A stretch of 64,000 nt of DNA from Balanoglossus misakiensis (GCA_040954595.2 CM082576.2:1550001-1614000); one strand, 5' to 3'. Counted from the first letter of the stretch, positions 14,305 through 30,500 are shown. Numbers and translations are program-made. Notes: generated by a model not told the origin, from the sequence alone.

Positions 14305-15503
14305 ATCGATGTGTGTCCGTCGACGGCTGAATATGATGAGAGGGAAATGTAATCAGACTTTTTGACAAGCTGAGCGATTGCTAGTAAACGAACGTGACCA
14401 CCTTCAAGGACGTTCCATCGTACCTGGGATGCATGTGAAATGACTGATTCAAACACGGTTCAATCAAGAACGTAAAAGAGAATTGTGTGTATGCAGATTT
14501 AGTCGTATACCCGCCGGCTAAATGGCAAGCGCCCTCATCGGCCATTGGCACACTAGTACATTTCCACCAGTAGTAACATCAATATATATGTAATGGTGGG
14601 ATTGTGATAAAATTGCACAGCGCACTCCATGAAAATTTCGGATATCAGAGACAAACTGGTGATTTATAAACAAACTGAATCATGATAATAGCAATGATGT
14701 AATTCAAAATCTAAATTCCATGTAAGCCAGCCTGGCCTCATATCAAAAACGCATTTGTAAAAAACTCGACCCCTCCCAAGTAGCCTTGTGAACAATGACT
14801 TTAGTTTGGAAAATTACATGTATGCCAGTTGTTAAGATTTCACTAAATCATACATAGAACCATTTCATTTCTTTTTGTTTCGTTTTGATGAATTCAACTG
14901 GCTACATTCTTGATAATTGGAAAGGTGCCAACAAAACTATATACACTGTGAGTAGTCTACTTTTTATGACAATACCTAGTTTTAAACACATCAGTGGCAT
15001 TATAAATATAGTGATATATTTCTATTGTTTTATAACATTACATTACAATAGCTTTATCCATTAAAAAAATTGTCAAGAGGAGTCACCATGAGTTTGGGAA
15101 AATTGTCTAATACATGTACACTTACAATACATGTAATCTTTGGCCGGGGTCGTTTATCATGATCGAGGTTGAAAAAGAAACTAACACACATCAGCGAAGA
15201 AAACGTTTTTGAAAAGTTGCCCATCGTTCTTGTTTTAAAAGTTAACATTTTCAATGCCCGTTTTTCTTTCCAGTCTAAATCAATGCATTAAAAAAGCTGG
15301 AAAAATTCTGAGGTGCGCGGTGGACCCGTCACTGGTTATCGCCCCCTACGACAATATGAGTCTTAGTCATCGTTCGCTAAAAGAATGACGTCACACGTAA
15401 ATATGGCTGACTGTTTTGGTTTTGGCGACAGTAGTTGGAAAGTTTAATTTTCATGGCACAGTGCTGCACATTTTCATGTCGCTGTCTTAATTTTTAGTTC
15501 ATT
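14305..15503. promoter_or_regulatory. Divergent interval, YeeE-like gene / ATG2
   Basis: 1.2 kb without convincing coding sequence. An inverted CCAAT (CCATTGG) lies near 14540-14546. GC-rich stretches at about 14508-14550 and 15311-15345 are the likeliest promoter cores for the two genes. The ATG2 5'UTR probably begins after about 15380. Motif assignment is by eye only. Confidence 0.4.
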
Positions 15504-18500
15504 ATGCCTTGGTACTTTCCGTGGCCAGAATATATCAAGAAGAGGGCCTGTAGGTACCTTCTCCAGCACTATCTCGGTAACTTCCTACAGGAGAAGTTGA
15601 CGCTCGATCAGCTGAGTGTTGATCTGTACAATGGGAAGGGGACGATAAAAAATGTCGCGCTCGATGTTTGGGTGAGTATTTCAGTCTGCGAACAATTCTT
15701 TTGGCAAAATAAAAGGGGTTTAGCGTTCAGACTGTATATTACACCACATCCAACTGTGCTATGTCATTGAGGAAATGGATTCTGTGGCTAGGGCTACAAA
15801 ACCCTGGCCATCATCAGGTCGCGGTCAAGTGCATCGTCGCATCGCAGGTTTCAATGTTTCACGTACGTGAGTGCACGCATAGACATATGGTGCACGTAAG
15901 CATAAGCTCAGCTTATCACACGATGCAACAGTGCAGTGCTGTTAATAAACTCGACACATTCATCAGAATGCAAAGTAACTGATACTTCACCGTTGTTCAG
16001 CCTAAAATTTCCGACCTCATAAGCTGTTACTATTGAGTTACGTGCATATGGTAGACTAATATAATTTAATAAAAAAATATAACAAAGCAAGACAAGACTC
16101 ACCAACTCAGGACACTAAGCTCTTCCTCATTTTAATGGAGAAAATGCATTTCACCAACGTGTCTTGGGAGTAATCCGATTTTATCAAAGTCAAAATCAAA
16201 CTGAAATGAAATAAAAGGGACAAACTGAAAGCAAAATATGCATGTGAACCTGTACATGAAATCATACCGAAGCAATGAAAAATGGGGAGAATAGAATAAA
16301 CTTTAGGCGCCAACTTACAGAAATGGTGAGCAGGGAACTGCCCTTCCTCTCTCACTCGATGCAAGAAGTCAAATGGCAGAAGTGTGTTGTTGTCTCAGAC
16401 AATGTCAAAGCTCATTAACACTTGCAAGAAAATTTGCATATAAAGGTGTTGAAAAAGTTGGAGTACACAGGCCATAGGGAATTGACTGTTGAAATACCTG
16501 ACTCTAAAATAGAACTTGAACAGGTGCTAATAAAAACTTTGGCCAATTACATACATCAAAAGACAAAGGGGAAAAATAAATATGCATTTGGTCTAAAAAT
16601 GAGCTTGAAAATAACTACACCTAAAAGGTTGATGCCGAATAAATAATTGTTAAAAATGAGTTGGACCAAACAGATGTTAAAATATGTTACCGTACTATTC
16701 TAAAATTTCATTGGTGGATCTCTTGAGTTGATAATTCCGCTTGGACTCATCTTTGTGAACTTTTTTCCAAGAATCACCTTTTTTCCCCAAGAATCACAAG
16801 TTTCATATTATTGATGGAATGGTTGGATATAAATGTTATAAACTGACAAACATAGCTGTTTTATTTGGGTCTGAATTGTTATTTTTTAGGCACTGAATGA
16901 ATTGGCTGAAACATTTGATTCACCTGTTGAAGTGATTGAAGGTGTTATTGGCAGTATATCTATAAGTGTACCATGGTCTGCATTGCTCAGTGACAGTTGC
17001 CAGATAGATATCCATAATCTTGAGCTTATTGTACAGCCGAGATATCGCAATGAACAGTCAGGTAAGTTTATATCACATTTTCTTAGAAAATATCCTGCCA
17101 AGCCAGTCGACTGCACAGTCGCACAGATTCAACATTGTAATATTTTGGTTTCATGCCAGTTATAGCAGTTGAGTATTTTGGTATCGCTGGATTGAGCTCT
17201 CGTCCATATTTAAGTATTAAAGTGCCAGTTAATATTGAGTTGACAATGCTTTTTGAGAGTAACAATGCATATTATGGTGTTTTTAAAAGTAACCCAGCAA
17301 GAGAGGGTGGGAGGGAGATTATACAGGATTTTCTGTTTTTTTTTTTTACCCTGAAATGTCTTCAGGTCCAATGGCTGACTCCATGTGGAGTAGTATCAGT
17401 ATGACTTCTAGCATGCAGCTTGCCCAGGATTTCTTCAAACAGGAACAGACAGACAGTGAACAACAAGCAGACAATGCACAAAGATATGAAGGTTTGGAAG
17501 TATTTGCCCAGACCATTGAATCAGGTAAGCTCTATACCAAAACTATGTTTATGTTCATTCACCAGTGGTACTAAATGCAGTGACATGTGGTTTATAACTT
17601 TTGGTAATTTTTTTCATCATGTCTGTGTATCAAATAGTTTCTTTGATCTTTCAGTACTTTCAAGGGTTAAGATGAATTTCACTGATACAGTTGTTAGAAT
17701 TGAGCATGTACCACTGGACTCCAAGATTGGTGTTGCCTTAGAAGTACACGTGAAAAAGTGAGTACATCTGAAAGACGTGTCACTATTGTGTTAAACACAA
17801 TTTTGTTACAAAACAGATTTACTTTTTACTCTGCTCATCTTCTCCCAAAGACTTCCCTAACAACATCCTTTTGACATATATGATGATTTTAAATAAGATG
17901 TAAAAAATAACATTGTCTTGTCTTGATCATTAGGATGGATTACTTTGATGAGAATGCCTCTGATCAGGGAAGTAGTGTGGATCAAGACGTACCTCAGAAA
18001 CAAGAACCGGCAGCTGTAGCTTTGAAGAAATTCTACTTGATGGGTGTATCATTGTACTGCCAAGAGTTTGCTGATAACTTGAGAACACTGTCTAGAAATT
18101 CTTCAGTTGATAGTGATGGCTCACAAAAGGTGAGTGTGCAGGAATTATGTGTTACTCTGATCTGAAACTATCTCCCATATTCCTTTGGTTTTGTTTAACC
18201 AACATGCTCTTCTCTGTATATATAGCAACTTTCACTTCTGTGTGATAGTTTCACTGCTGAGAATACTTGATCGTGGCAGTGCATTAACTGTAACATGTGA
18301 TCTTCATATAGGCCCAGGAGAACCAGTCTCCACCATCGTCACCACCCATGCCACCAAGCCATGCAGCAATGAACGCCAAACCACCTGAAAACACACCACA
18401 AGGCAAAGTGGTGGAGCAGAGTGAACCCATTAAAATAGCCAGCTTTGCAGGAAGACAGGAAATTCAACTGAAGATTAAACAGAATGAAGGTGTACCGGGA

Positions 18501-21500
18501 CCAAAGGTAGGAATGAGAAAATAGTGCAACAAGGATTTTTACAAACACAGTTTTCTTATGATTATACTGAAGGATTCAAATTTTGAGGCAACTGTTGCCA
18601 AGGGGAATCTGGAAAATCAATGATTATATGTTCTCTTTCAGATTGAAATAGAATCTTTCTTGGGCTCGATCAATTTATTCCTATCCCCAATGCAAGTACA
18701 TTTGTTACTTGAACTTGCTAATGGGATTATTCAACCTGGTAAGTAATATTTGTCGTATCCTCCAAATTCTTCTAGGAACTCTCAAGCACAATAGTTTGTT
18801 TTGCACTAATTAGACATGGTATTTCAATGATGATATTTTGCGTAACAGAATTATCATGTTGTGAATAGCATGTTCTAAAAAGAATTACTTTAACGTCACT
18901 TGCACAAGCAGCAAAAACTATCATTAACTGAGAGACCATTCTTTCTGAAATTCCTTTGTTCAGCCACATCTGATCTAGCCTCTGTGCCGGGACGATCCAA
19001 GAACAAACTGATGCAAGCTGTCGATTATGGGAGGATAGAATTTGAACTGCAGGAACAGTTACATAGGAAGAGAATTCTCAAACATGAAGGCAGAATTCAC
19101 AGACAGTCTTGGAATTCTGATGAGGCTGAGGAGGGGTTGTACTCGCAGTGTTTAGGTGAGACATAATCTTTTGTCTGAATAACTCAGAAAAAATTTATAA
19201 TGACTTGCAGGTGAATGATAGAGCCTTTCAATACAGTATGTGGTTTTGCTAACATTTCCGTGATTCCCTACTCTTGCAGATGATGAAAGTGATGACCTGT
19301 ACTTCTCCATGAGCGGAAGTGTGACATCCATGCCTTTTGTCCATACGGGAGAGAGTGACATGGAATCATCATTTAACAGTAATTGTAGTGCCAGTACTTC
19401 AGATACAAGCAGAACAGGTGGGAGTCTACATACTTTGATTGTTGTGTGCTGATTGAGTGAATAGAATTGAAGTTATTCTGTAACAGCAAAAGTGTAATTA
19501 GATTTGTGTGTTCTATTTACAACCTCACAAGATATGATCACATGACGTACAAATGATTTTTTTTTATTGACCACATTCACATAATGTGCATACATCCTTG
19601 GGAGCCCAGTGTCCTTGATATTATTTTCACATTTATATCTCATTGACAGGAAGTAGCGGCTTGGCAAGACTTGGCTATGGCAACACATATATCACTGGTT
19701 CTGCCAGTATTCCACATTCTCCTTTTGCCTCCTCAATACCAAAGGGAGCATCAAAGAGAGGACATAAACCAAAGAAAAGTATGTCATGTATTCTGTCATT
19801 GAGGTAGACTGTGTTTTCTCTGTTGCAAGTTACTAAAGTTGTAGATGATGATGATGACACCGTTCTTTGATGAAAGATTCCAGAATACAACCAGTAATGT
19901 ATCATATGCATCATGGCATAATTCTTTTCCTGTTCAACTGGTGTAAATGACTAATTATTTGTATTTTTCTTGAAATGCCAGGTTTGCCTGAACTTGTTGA
20001 GGATCCAGCAGCTGAAACAACTCGGTATAAATTGAAATGTAGCAGCATTACATTGTCTGTGCTGCATGACGATCCTTTGTCTACAAACCAGCCTCTAGAA
20101 ACCACCATCAATACACTGTCAACTAACTACTTCCAAAGAGTTGGTACAGTTGGAGCGGGAGGGAAGGAATTCACAGAGCTGAGAGAAAAACTTGCAGTGG
20201 CTTGCCCATATGATCATTTACAGTAAGTGTGTGTGTATGTACAGAATAGAAATTGTTTACCATAGGCATTTCATCTGAATCATCAACAGTACCTTTGCAT
20301 TGTGGTTCATGACTTAAAAGAACTTTTACCAAATGAAACTGATTTATAGGAAGATACATTGGAGGTTTCTGATTTAATGAATATTTGTGTAACCTGTTAT
20401 GTGACACAAGACTCACTTTCTGAATATTATCTTGCTGTTTTTTCCATCAGATTGATTTTTGCACCAGTTACCATTGAATGTGACAAGAAAGTCACCAATG
20501 CAGTCACTAGTACAAGTGTTGATCTGTCTGTAGGATTGCTAGAAATAGTTGAGGCTCTTTATGAAAGATCGCTTTCGAATATCAGTGCAAATGTATTGAG
20601 TCCTGTAGTTCCCAGCTATGCAGAAGTAAGTAGAAATGTTGGCAAATATTCCTACCTTGGATTAAAGTGTGCCTGATTGTTATAGTGTTCTATGTACATG
20701 AGAAATTATTCAAGAATTATCCCTCTGACCACACCAAGCTCAACTAGGCAAACCTGCTGTGCTGGGGCTGAGAGAGAGTGTATGTAGTTTGTCATATACT
20801 TCATTTATGTGGTTGTCCACTGTCCTCACACAAGTTGCATCTGAAAGCCTGTTTTTGCAAATGCATGAACTTACCACTTTCTTTTGATTTTCCTTCTCTC
20901 AGATCATAACATTTACAGATGTAGAACCACTTGGTGCTAAGTCACAGTATAGCAGTCTCATTGGTTCCTCACCTTGCCTCAAGATTGCAGTCAAAAGTTT
21001 GGTCAGAAATGTGGGTCAGGTTGGTATTTAAAAATTGGCTTCAATTAATTTAAGCAACTGAATTAAATTGCCACAATTCTGATATTGATATTAACAGTTT
21101 GGAAACACTAAGTGATACATTCGATTTTATTTTCAAAATATTATCATTGCAACCTTTCATTTGTATAACTTCGTTTCAACTCATCATCATATCTCTACAG
21201 CAAGGGTCCCTGACAAGACTTTCTTACAAACCCAGGACAGATGTCCTCATAAAATTTGGCAACATCAAACTTGAGCTGGATATCACATTGGTAGATCGAC
21301 TGAACTCACTGCTTCATCCACAACCAATGAAAGAGAATGAGAATTATTCAACGTTCAGATCCCTGCATCACCAAAGTATGCCTATGGTGAGTACACAGCA
21401 AGGCTATTATCCAACCTTTGTGTTAAAAAGTTAAAGGCAAAAGCTTATGTATACCAAAATGCTCATGGAGTTTTTATTTGCATAAGACCTGTTTCTGCGT

Positions 21501-24500
21501 AAAAAAGCCTGTATTTTTTACTCTGAAAATACAGTTGCTTATTTGTTTTCTTGTATGTGTCATATGACATATGTGACAGTTTATGATCAAAGGTATGTCC
21601 AGTGTAGAAATTGTACTATGATATTTTTCAATGAACCAAGCAATTATGTTGTGTATTATGATCCTAACATTATTGCAGTGATAAACTTTTGAAATTTGTT
21701 TGTCTCTCTGCAGACCAAACAAGCCATGTTCAGACAAACCATTGATGAGACACCAACACAGAGTGATCAGAGAATGGAGATACATATAACATGTCCATTG
21801 TCTGTTATAGCTGTCAAGTGAGTTGAGAGTTAAGTTTATTTCAGTGTCTTCAAGTTCTGTCGAATTTGATGTGTTTGTTAGACAACCAGCTTGTAGGGTA
21901 TGTTGATGATTTTGAACTGTGTTCTGTGCTAGGTTTCCCATCCCAGATCTGAGACCACAGATGGATATTGAAAGAAGACCATGGTGGAAAAGAGATCTAA
22001 GGAATGAGACACTTTTCCTGGAAGTTCAGGATGCAGCCTTCTACACCAAGTTGGGGGGCTCTGACCAAGTTGCTAAATATGAACTCACTTTCAAAGAAAT
22101 GCATGGTAAGTATAGAAACCTTGCAGTTGGCATTTTCATTGCTCCCGCATGACTTGTAGGGGTAATGAAAGTGGCTATTGTGGCTCATTTTAACTAATAC
22201 ATTCTAATCTTTAATTCATAGTTGCTTTGACATTATTGGAAGATATTCATCCAAAGTACTTTATCATCTTTGAAACCCATTGATTGTTTCATCCACTCTT
22301 GTAACACTGAATTTCATTTCAGGTTTGTTTCAAGAAAACCAGACAGATCCGCCAGTGTCTTTCATGAGAATTAGTCATGACCAAGGGGATGAAATGGCCT
22401 CAGCAGCTGGTACAGAGAATGGATTCAATTGGCCCAGGTAGACATACAACAGGTCTTTGTGTTTAGAGAGTAGACATTCCAACCCCACAATAAACTTTTC
22501 TACAAAGGAAAATGCCATTCTAACAACTTCTTGGTTTGACCGTAGATGTCTGCTTCACTATGCTTATAATTTAATCCATTGCAAGATGTTTTGGTCAGAT
22601 TTTTGTGTGTGTTATTTTCCTTTTAGAATTGTGGTGAAAGTGTTTCCATTTGAGACAGGGCCAGTGTTAGAGGAGGAAGAGGATTCCTCAGACAGTAATC
22701 CATTTAGTTCTCTGGAAGACACTATGCAGTTTGGAAAACAAGAACCGTCTCCGTTCTCATCCAAGAAAGTCCTTTATGATGGTGAAGAGGTACAATAAAT
22801 TAACTGTTACTCACTTGTAGACTTTACACATTTGAACAGCCCTGAATGTCACTGAAGGAGCCACAGTGTCATTTGTATGACACGTTCAATTTTCCATGTG
22901 CCTTTTTCCAGATGGTGATTCCTGGTGACCCAGCTGAAATGAAAGAGTTCTCAGAGAAAGCCATGAGCAAAACCAGATTTCAGTTGGAATTTACCTTGCC
23001 CAGTGTCAATGCATCACTTCCGTCTAAAGCATTCTTTGAGTGTATTTACAACAGGTAAGTAAAGTGTTTTGTGAGGTCATTTTGTGGGATTCAGTGGTTG
23101 ATTGGGTTTCTATAATGGCACACATTTTGCCAGAGTACCAGGAGTTTTAACATGTTACAATGATATGCTCATTGCTCTTTTGACATTGCTGCTAATACAG
23201 AATATTTTATGTTTGGAAAGTGAATTTTTGCTGTGTGATCACAAATAAAACTTCTCCAAAAACTCATCTTAATTAGTGCATTAAGTCTAGAGAATGTAAT
23301 CATTCATGCATCCATGCTTTATCTGTACCCTCTTAGATTGCTGAATGATCTGTTGCTATGGGAACCAGCAGCACCAGCGCCAGTAAACACTGCAGACCCT
23401 CACAACATCATGGCATCTACAGCTGGTTTGGATCTTGCAACTCAGATGAGACAACATCAAGAGAGATTTGTCATGTGTAGATCACTTCGTCAGAATGACT
23501 TTGGTGGTGAGGAAGTTTGATAAGTTTTTGAAATAACATTTGTTAGAGGGCACCACATGCATTTTGCAACAGTATTTGGTGATTGCAAGAATAGAGAAAA
23601 AGTTAACCTTTCTCTTTTGTATATTTCTTAATGGAACTTTCAACTTTTTGTCTTCAGACTCTGATTCTGATGAGGAAAGTGGTACATACAGCTCTTTCTT
23701 TGAGTCCAAAGTCAAGAGGAAAAAGAAACCAGAACAAATGAATTCCAATTCACAGAGCTACATAACAATTAATCTGAACATTGGTCGTGGTATGATAGAC
23801 CTGTGTCTTCCAATTAAGGTAAGAACTTCTTTGCCTAGCTTTCATATACTCTGGTCCCACAATATGAAATTAAGTGGTGGAAAGTCTTTGAAAGTAGATT
23901 AGCAATTGGGTAACGCAATGAAGTTAAGTTAGCTCCCATGGATAAAATGTTACTGGTTTTAAGAAAATTTTGTGGCCTATATTGTGAAAGGAAGTGTAGT
24001 ACTGTACTACATAATGGCATATATGTGACATATGTCAACACACCTTGAAATCATCATTTGCCACTTTTGCAGGCAAATGTTAACATGGCATGCATTTTGT
24101 TGTAATCACAGGAGGAGAATGATGAAGTGAGCACTGACAGACATGGTGGTGCACTGATAGACATAGAAGATGGTAATCTATTCATGGTAGCCAGATACAA
24201 AGGCAATCCAGATTTGAGTTACATGGCTATACAGACCAACAGAATTGTGTTGTACCACAATGGAGAAATCCCTGGTACCTTTTCCAAAACCAGTGAAGTC
24301 ACCACCAGTAAATGTATTCCAAGCCATTTGCATCCATGTGTGTATAAATCTGAAGATGGTGCCTCAACCAAATCCTCTGGTGCTTATAGTGGTGGTGACA
24401 GTGTCAACATGCTGACTGTGGCTTCAAAGATAAACCTGTCTTCAAAGAGAAATGTCAAAGTAAGTGTATGTACAGGAGGCCAGTGTGTTCAATCATAATC

Positions 24501-27500
24501 AGTAGAAGGGAAGATCCATCTCCCCTCTACTGTCTATGGTTCAATCAATGCAACTGTAATCAAAGTCAAATGTTTTATTGTCAGAATGCACAATAATGCC
24601 GAACTTTTATTCTGTTGCTCTGCAGGAAGTGACAGTAGCAGTTGGTGTTAGAGGAGGTACTTTACAACACAGAGTGCCAAAAACTGGTCAGAGCTGGATC
24701 ACTCAGGTAAAATCAAATTCAGTCAGATTTCTCATATAAGGCAGGCTTATTTGAGTGCAGATAAGATGTTGGATTTGTACAAAACTTCACCTGTATTTAT
24801 GATTTCTTCACGCAAATCTGTTTTGTAGTTACATTCTTGAAACTGAAAATTGTGTCATTTCATAATTTGTTCTTTACAGTTGATGGAATTCTTTGATATC
24901 TGGGATGAGGACATTCCTGGCTACAAACCACCAGCCATTGTTACTGAGTTACACACACATCTGTGGAATTGTGCCATCGACTACAGGTAATAATGCCGAA
25001 AACTCTGTTCTGTGTGAAAAGTGATCTGTAATCAGTGTTTGTAATTATGCAAACAAACATATATTTTACATATGTAAGGTTAAATGTTTTCCCTCAATGT
25101 TCATATTTCATTATTGCAGACCTTTGTACCTACCAGTAAGATGTCTGATCACAGCAGACAGCTTCAGCATATCAAGTAACATTGTGTATGATGCTCATGT
25201 TTCCCTTCTGAGGTAAGTTTATCTAGGCGTGATGAAAACAATTACTCAACTATTCTGTATGAAACAGAGATTTTTACAAAATGTATCTATGTCATGTTAA
25301 ATGGAAAACCGTCCCTGTTAATAGACTTCACATGGAAAATGAAGGAAAGTGTTATCATATGTCTGATCTTGTGGAATGCGTGTTTTAAATAATAAGATAT
25401 TCACTGAAAAGTTCAATATGTTGATTTTTTCTCCCAACCCAAATGCTAGGTTTTTGATGGAAGATGCTGCTATGTATCTGTCTGATAAAAATAAATCTCC
25501 CATGGTTGACCTGAAGAAAAGTAAGTTCATATTTCCTGACAATTTACTTACTTTTCCAAACAGTACTGCAGGTTGTTGTCATACATTTTTCTAGATGAGT
25601 ATGTCAGTTGACAAGGATGAAAGACCCTGACAACGTTATTCAAGTTGATAATAATTATTGACTGCAATTTTTCTATGTGATGCCTTTTTCAGATTATGTG
25701 TGTGTAATGGAAATGGGTTTCTTTGAGTTGTCTCTACGAACAAGTGATGGAAATGATCCTGTAAGTCATAGTTATAGTTCTATGTGTATGTTTATATTCA
25801 TGTGTATTGTGTGTGTATGTGCACGTGCATGCAGATGCGCACATGTAAGACAGAGAGAGAGAGAGAAAGATTAGTTGACAGCAGCATTTCACAGTGACAA
25901 CAAATGTAACCTTCCACTCGAACTTCTTACAGAAATATCCCAAAGTGGATTTGCAAGCATCCAATGACTTGTTACACATCAGGACATGTGCCGACTCATG
26001 TGATGCTCTCAGGAAGTTGATCGTGTATTTTGCCAATGATGGAGATTTACACCCACCTATGCCCAAGATGCAGTCATCCCAGGGAACAGGCCCAACAACA
26101 CCAAAGGTAAGTAGTCAGACATATTAAGAACATTTCTTAGAAGCAATTGTGCTGTTGATAATGATTTCATTAACTTGCTTTTATTTTGCAGCCAAGCCAA
26201 CCTGCCCCAGCAGCAGTGCCACTGTGTACCAGTCCTATTCCACAGGGTCATTTTGAACAGATGCAGAATTTAATGGAAGAGGCCATGAAGGATTACTCAC
26301 CAACTAGCTCACTGAAATCAGATGAAAGCTCAGGTGAGCAGATTACTGGAGAGGTGCTTTACTTTGGAACTGAAAAAGAATTTTAAATTTGCTCAGTGAG
26401 AGGAAAAAAGCAGACTAGTTGGGGTTACACCTCTTTAAAAGTGGAAATGGCTTTTGACAGAGAAATACTTATTTGCCTGAACATTGGTAACTCGTTATTC
26501 TGTACACTAAACCCTGTGTACTGTAGAAACCATACTATGCAATTTATACAGATCTCTATTATTCGTGATCAGCTGAGAGATGACAGATACCTGTATCCAA
26601 AAATGTTTACTTTTACATTGAACTGTATCTATTGTGTTTACCACAGACTCATCATCACCAAAGTCCTCAGTAATGAAAGAAAGTCGCACTGCAGACCTGT
26701 TCCTTTTCCCGGATGAACAAAACAGAACAGAAAAGTCGGTGAGACAAGCATCAAAATCAAGACACAAAGAACAGACACCATCAGATGAAGTCTGTGATGA
26801 TGACGAGTTTTGTATATTAGATGTTCCTGGCATGGGTATCACGGTAAGTTTCTCAATTTGTAGTAAAAGTAGCGTTCATCAATAAGTCATGAGAATCTAT
26901 ATATAACAGCTGTTATAAGGTAAAAAATGATAGTGAAAAGTGGAAGTGCACATTGATATATGGCAGGGCACTTATCTGGTGTACATTCTTTATTTCAGAC
27001 TACTTAAAGACATGAAGTTGACCATAGCAAATGCCTCATGAATTTTTACTGTACCAGTATTAATTTATTCTAAAATCTATTTCAGCCCAGAGATGGTGAG
27101 CCGGAGGTGAAAATCCTTGAAGAGGGTCCAATTGAGGTCAGGAAAAATCACTTCAATGCACCATCTGGCAAGAAAGACATTTTGAAAGCACCCGACCATT
27201 TTCCGCCAGCTGTTTACAGATACACGATCAAAGAAATGGCTTTACTTTGGCATGTGTATGGTGGTAAAGACTTCGAGTCAACATCTGAAGGCAAAGTACC
27301 ACAGTGTAAGTCTGGTTTATCCTTTTTATTATGAAAAGTAATGGTTTTCAAAGTTTTCACTTTTTCGTTTGGATATCAAGATTTCTCTGAATAAAAACAA
27401 TTCTGTTCACCACAGCATCAAGGTCAAGAAGCCCAAGTGCCTCAGGAAGTAGAAGTTCAACTCCAGAAAAGACAAAGTAAGACAGCAGTGGTGCTTGATA

Positions 27501-30500
27501 AACACAGCAGATACATTCACAACATGGCATATTTGTGTTTGCTGATTTCCATGGAAGAAAATTAATGATACAAGCTACAAAGCTAAGTCATTAGCAGTTT
27601 GTGGTGATAACCATATTAAAGTTGGTCACCAGATCTTTGAATAAACTGTTGAATCCTCACATTGCTTGTCAGTGTTCTGATAACCTGGGCAGATGATGAG
27701 TGACTCACTGCCTGATTTTGTTTGTTTGTATTCTTGACTGTTATTAGACCGAGAAGCAAAAGTGGTTCCCCTTGCTTTGCTGAGAGGAGGGACAGTCGAA
27801 GTAAGTTGAACTGGCAAGGCAGGGGTGGTGTTGGCAGACAACATGATGTCCTCATGGAATTACAGTTGAATAAGGTAAGGCATTGAAAGATATGCATCTT
27901 TTGCACATGATGTGATGCATTGTAGATTATTAATACGTTTGATTATGTTCACAACAGGTACGGATGCAGTATGAAACATACCCCGATGACACAGAGCAAG
28001 CATCAAGACAGATATTGCTCATCAACGATATTGAAATCCGAGATCGACTGATCCAATCTCAGATCAATAAATTCCTGTATCAGTATGTCTCTGAAGACAG
28101 ACCAAGACAGTCACATGCCAACATGGTGAGATTTTGTTTTGTTTACTGCAGTCAATTCATTTTTGAGTTCAAGTTTATGATCAAGTGTCGTCAGCAGTGA
28201 TGGGGGACCGCACATATCCTAATCCAATGTCACTATTTTATTTTATTTTGTTTCTATTACCATTCGTCTTCAGTTGATGATCAAAGCGGTACACATTAGA
28301 CCAGACCCAGCCTTGTCTCGTGAAGAATGTTGTCTCCGAGTGGCTATTCAACCATTACGACTCAACATTGATCAGGTTAGTGATATCTATGCCTAAAAAT
28401 GTTCCATTCAGATTATTATGTAGGTTTTAACCGGTAATTTTCTCTGAGTGTATTTATACAGTCAGTTATAAAAAAAACATGTCACATGTGGTTGACCTTG
28501 AGCTGAGTTTTTTAAAACTTTTCCTCCACTGATTCTTTTCTACTGCAGGATGCTTTGTTTTTCCTGAGAGAGTTCTTTTCAGCTTTGTCAGAAGGTGTCA
28601 TTCCAGACTACTCCCCTGGAAATATACCTACAAGTAAGAACAAGCAGTTTTCAACTTGGAGTTGTTGTGAATATTGCAGTCACAAATTTAAAGGATATTG
28701 CGTTTTAAGTAAAGTGGCATGGGTAGTTGTAGGGAAGCAGGTTTTGTACCTGTGCAGTGCCTGAGTTGAATGTTAACCACCATGCACCATGGTTTGGTCC
28801 AAATCATTTCAAATGGTGGTGTAAGGGTTAAAACTATAGGGACTCTTACCAGCATGTGTTGGCTAATGAGGCAACAGTAAGAGTAAACCCTTAAGAACCA
28901 TGTTGTTATTTTTGACGTGAAAATCTCTTTTGATTCTTTACTGTACAGACACAATGCCCAATGTTGATGCTGTGTCCAGCAGTCCTGGGAGATCACCGTC
29001 CTCACCATACACAAGCTTGTCAACAGATGAGGAGCCAGTTTCATTAGTTTCCAACAGTCCTAGTGATGTTAGTGATATGGATGCCAGTGGATGTTCTAAC
29101 ACATCTACTGCAACCTTAGTGCAAGAGAGCGAGAGATTGGAGAGATCAGATCGACTTGAAAGGCCACAGGCGCCAGCATCACCACCAGTTTTCTACAGGT
29201 AATTGACTCTGAGGATGTTCTGACCTAAAAGTGTTCAGATCCCCTAACCACCTCATATGCTGAGAAATAAAAGTTTGATCACTACAACCCCCACCTCTGT
29301 GGTCCAACAACTTCATGAAAGGGGGGGGGGGGATAAGGAAGCTAGGAGATTATTGTTCTTCTAATATCTTACAATGATACATATTTCATCACATTTTACC
29401 AGAAGTAAAGTCCTTGATCAAGTTTCAGTGATTTGTGCAAGTGTGAGCAAGGACTCATTGACAGTCAGTACATGTATCTGTGCTGGGCCATGTTTTTAAC
29501 AACCCATGATGTCATTTCTTGAATCGGATTAATTTCTTGTCATGTCCAGGTCATTCATCTTTGCACCAGAGGTTCCTATCAGATTGGACTACCAAGGCAA
29601 ATATTTAGCGTTGGAAGAAGTGAGTATATCATGTCAGCTTTAAATCAGTGTCTTACCTCTTTGTAGAAGTCAGTTTTGTGTCTGAGGTAACCAATGTGAA
29701 AATTAGACTTATAAGACTCTCCCTTGCAATAATCTGTCCTTTAATATAATGTCTGCATTTACCCACAATAGTTTTGATGATCTGTATTTCCGTATCCCAT
29801 ATCAAGTAAGTTTAATATCTTGATGTTGCAATTTCTACAGGGTACGTTCGCTGGCTTACTTATTGGTCTTGCCCAGTTGAACTGTTCTGAATTGAAACTA
29901 CGTCGACTTCAGTATCGACAAGGGTAAGTCAGACATCATTTCTGCTCAAGTCAAGTTTGAGTGCTACTGCACGGAAGATCATGAAATACCTCAGTGATAA
30001 TAAACACTAGACATCATCATCACCATCATCCATGTTATTGCAACTGTTTCTCATAGGGCCCGTACGTGTTTGTCATATCTTTCAGATTATTAGGCATAGA
30101 CAAAGTTGTCAATTACACCATCAATGAATGGTTGCAAGACATCAAGAAAAATCAGTTGCCAAGTATTCTAGGAGGTGTTGGTCCAATGCATTCACTCGTG
30201 CAACTTGGTAAGTTACAAGATTTGTTGCTGTATTGACATAAACATTAACCATCAATTTCTGATCTGAAATGGCCAACTGACTCCAATTTTTGGGGGTGAA
30301 ATATAAATTTCCTCTTCCAAGACAATCCCTTTTCTGTGCTCTTCCCGCAAGATGACCATCAAGAGAGGTAAACAGTGGTAACCATTAAACATTCTTTTGC
30401 AGTTCAAGGAATGGTGGATCTCGTCAGACTACCCATAGAGCAATATCAGAGAGATGGTCGCATTGTCAGAGGATTGCAAAGAGGTGCCCACTCATTTACC

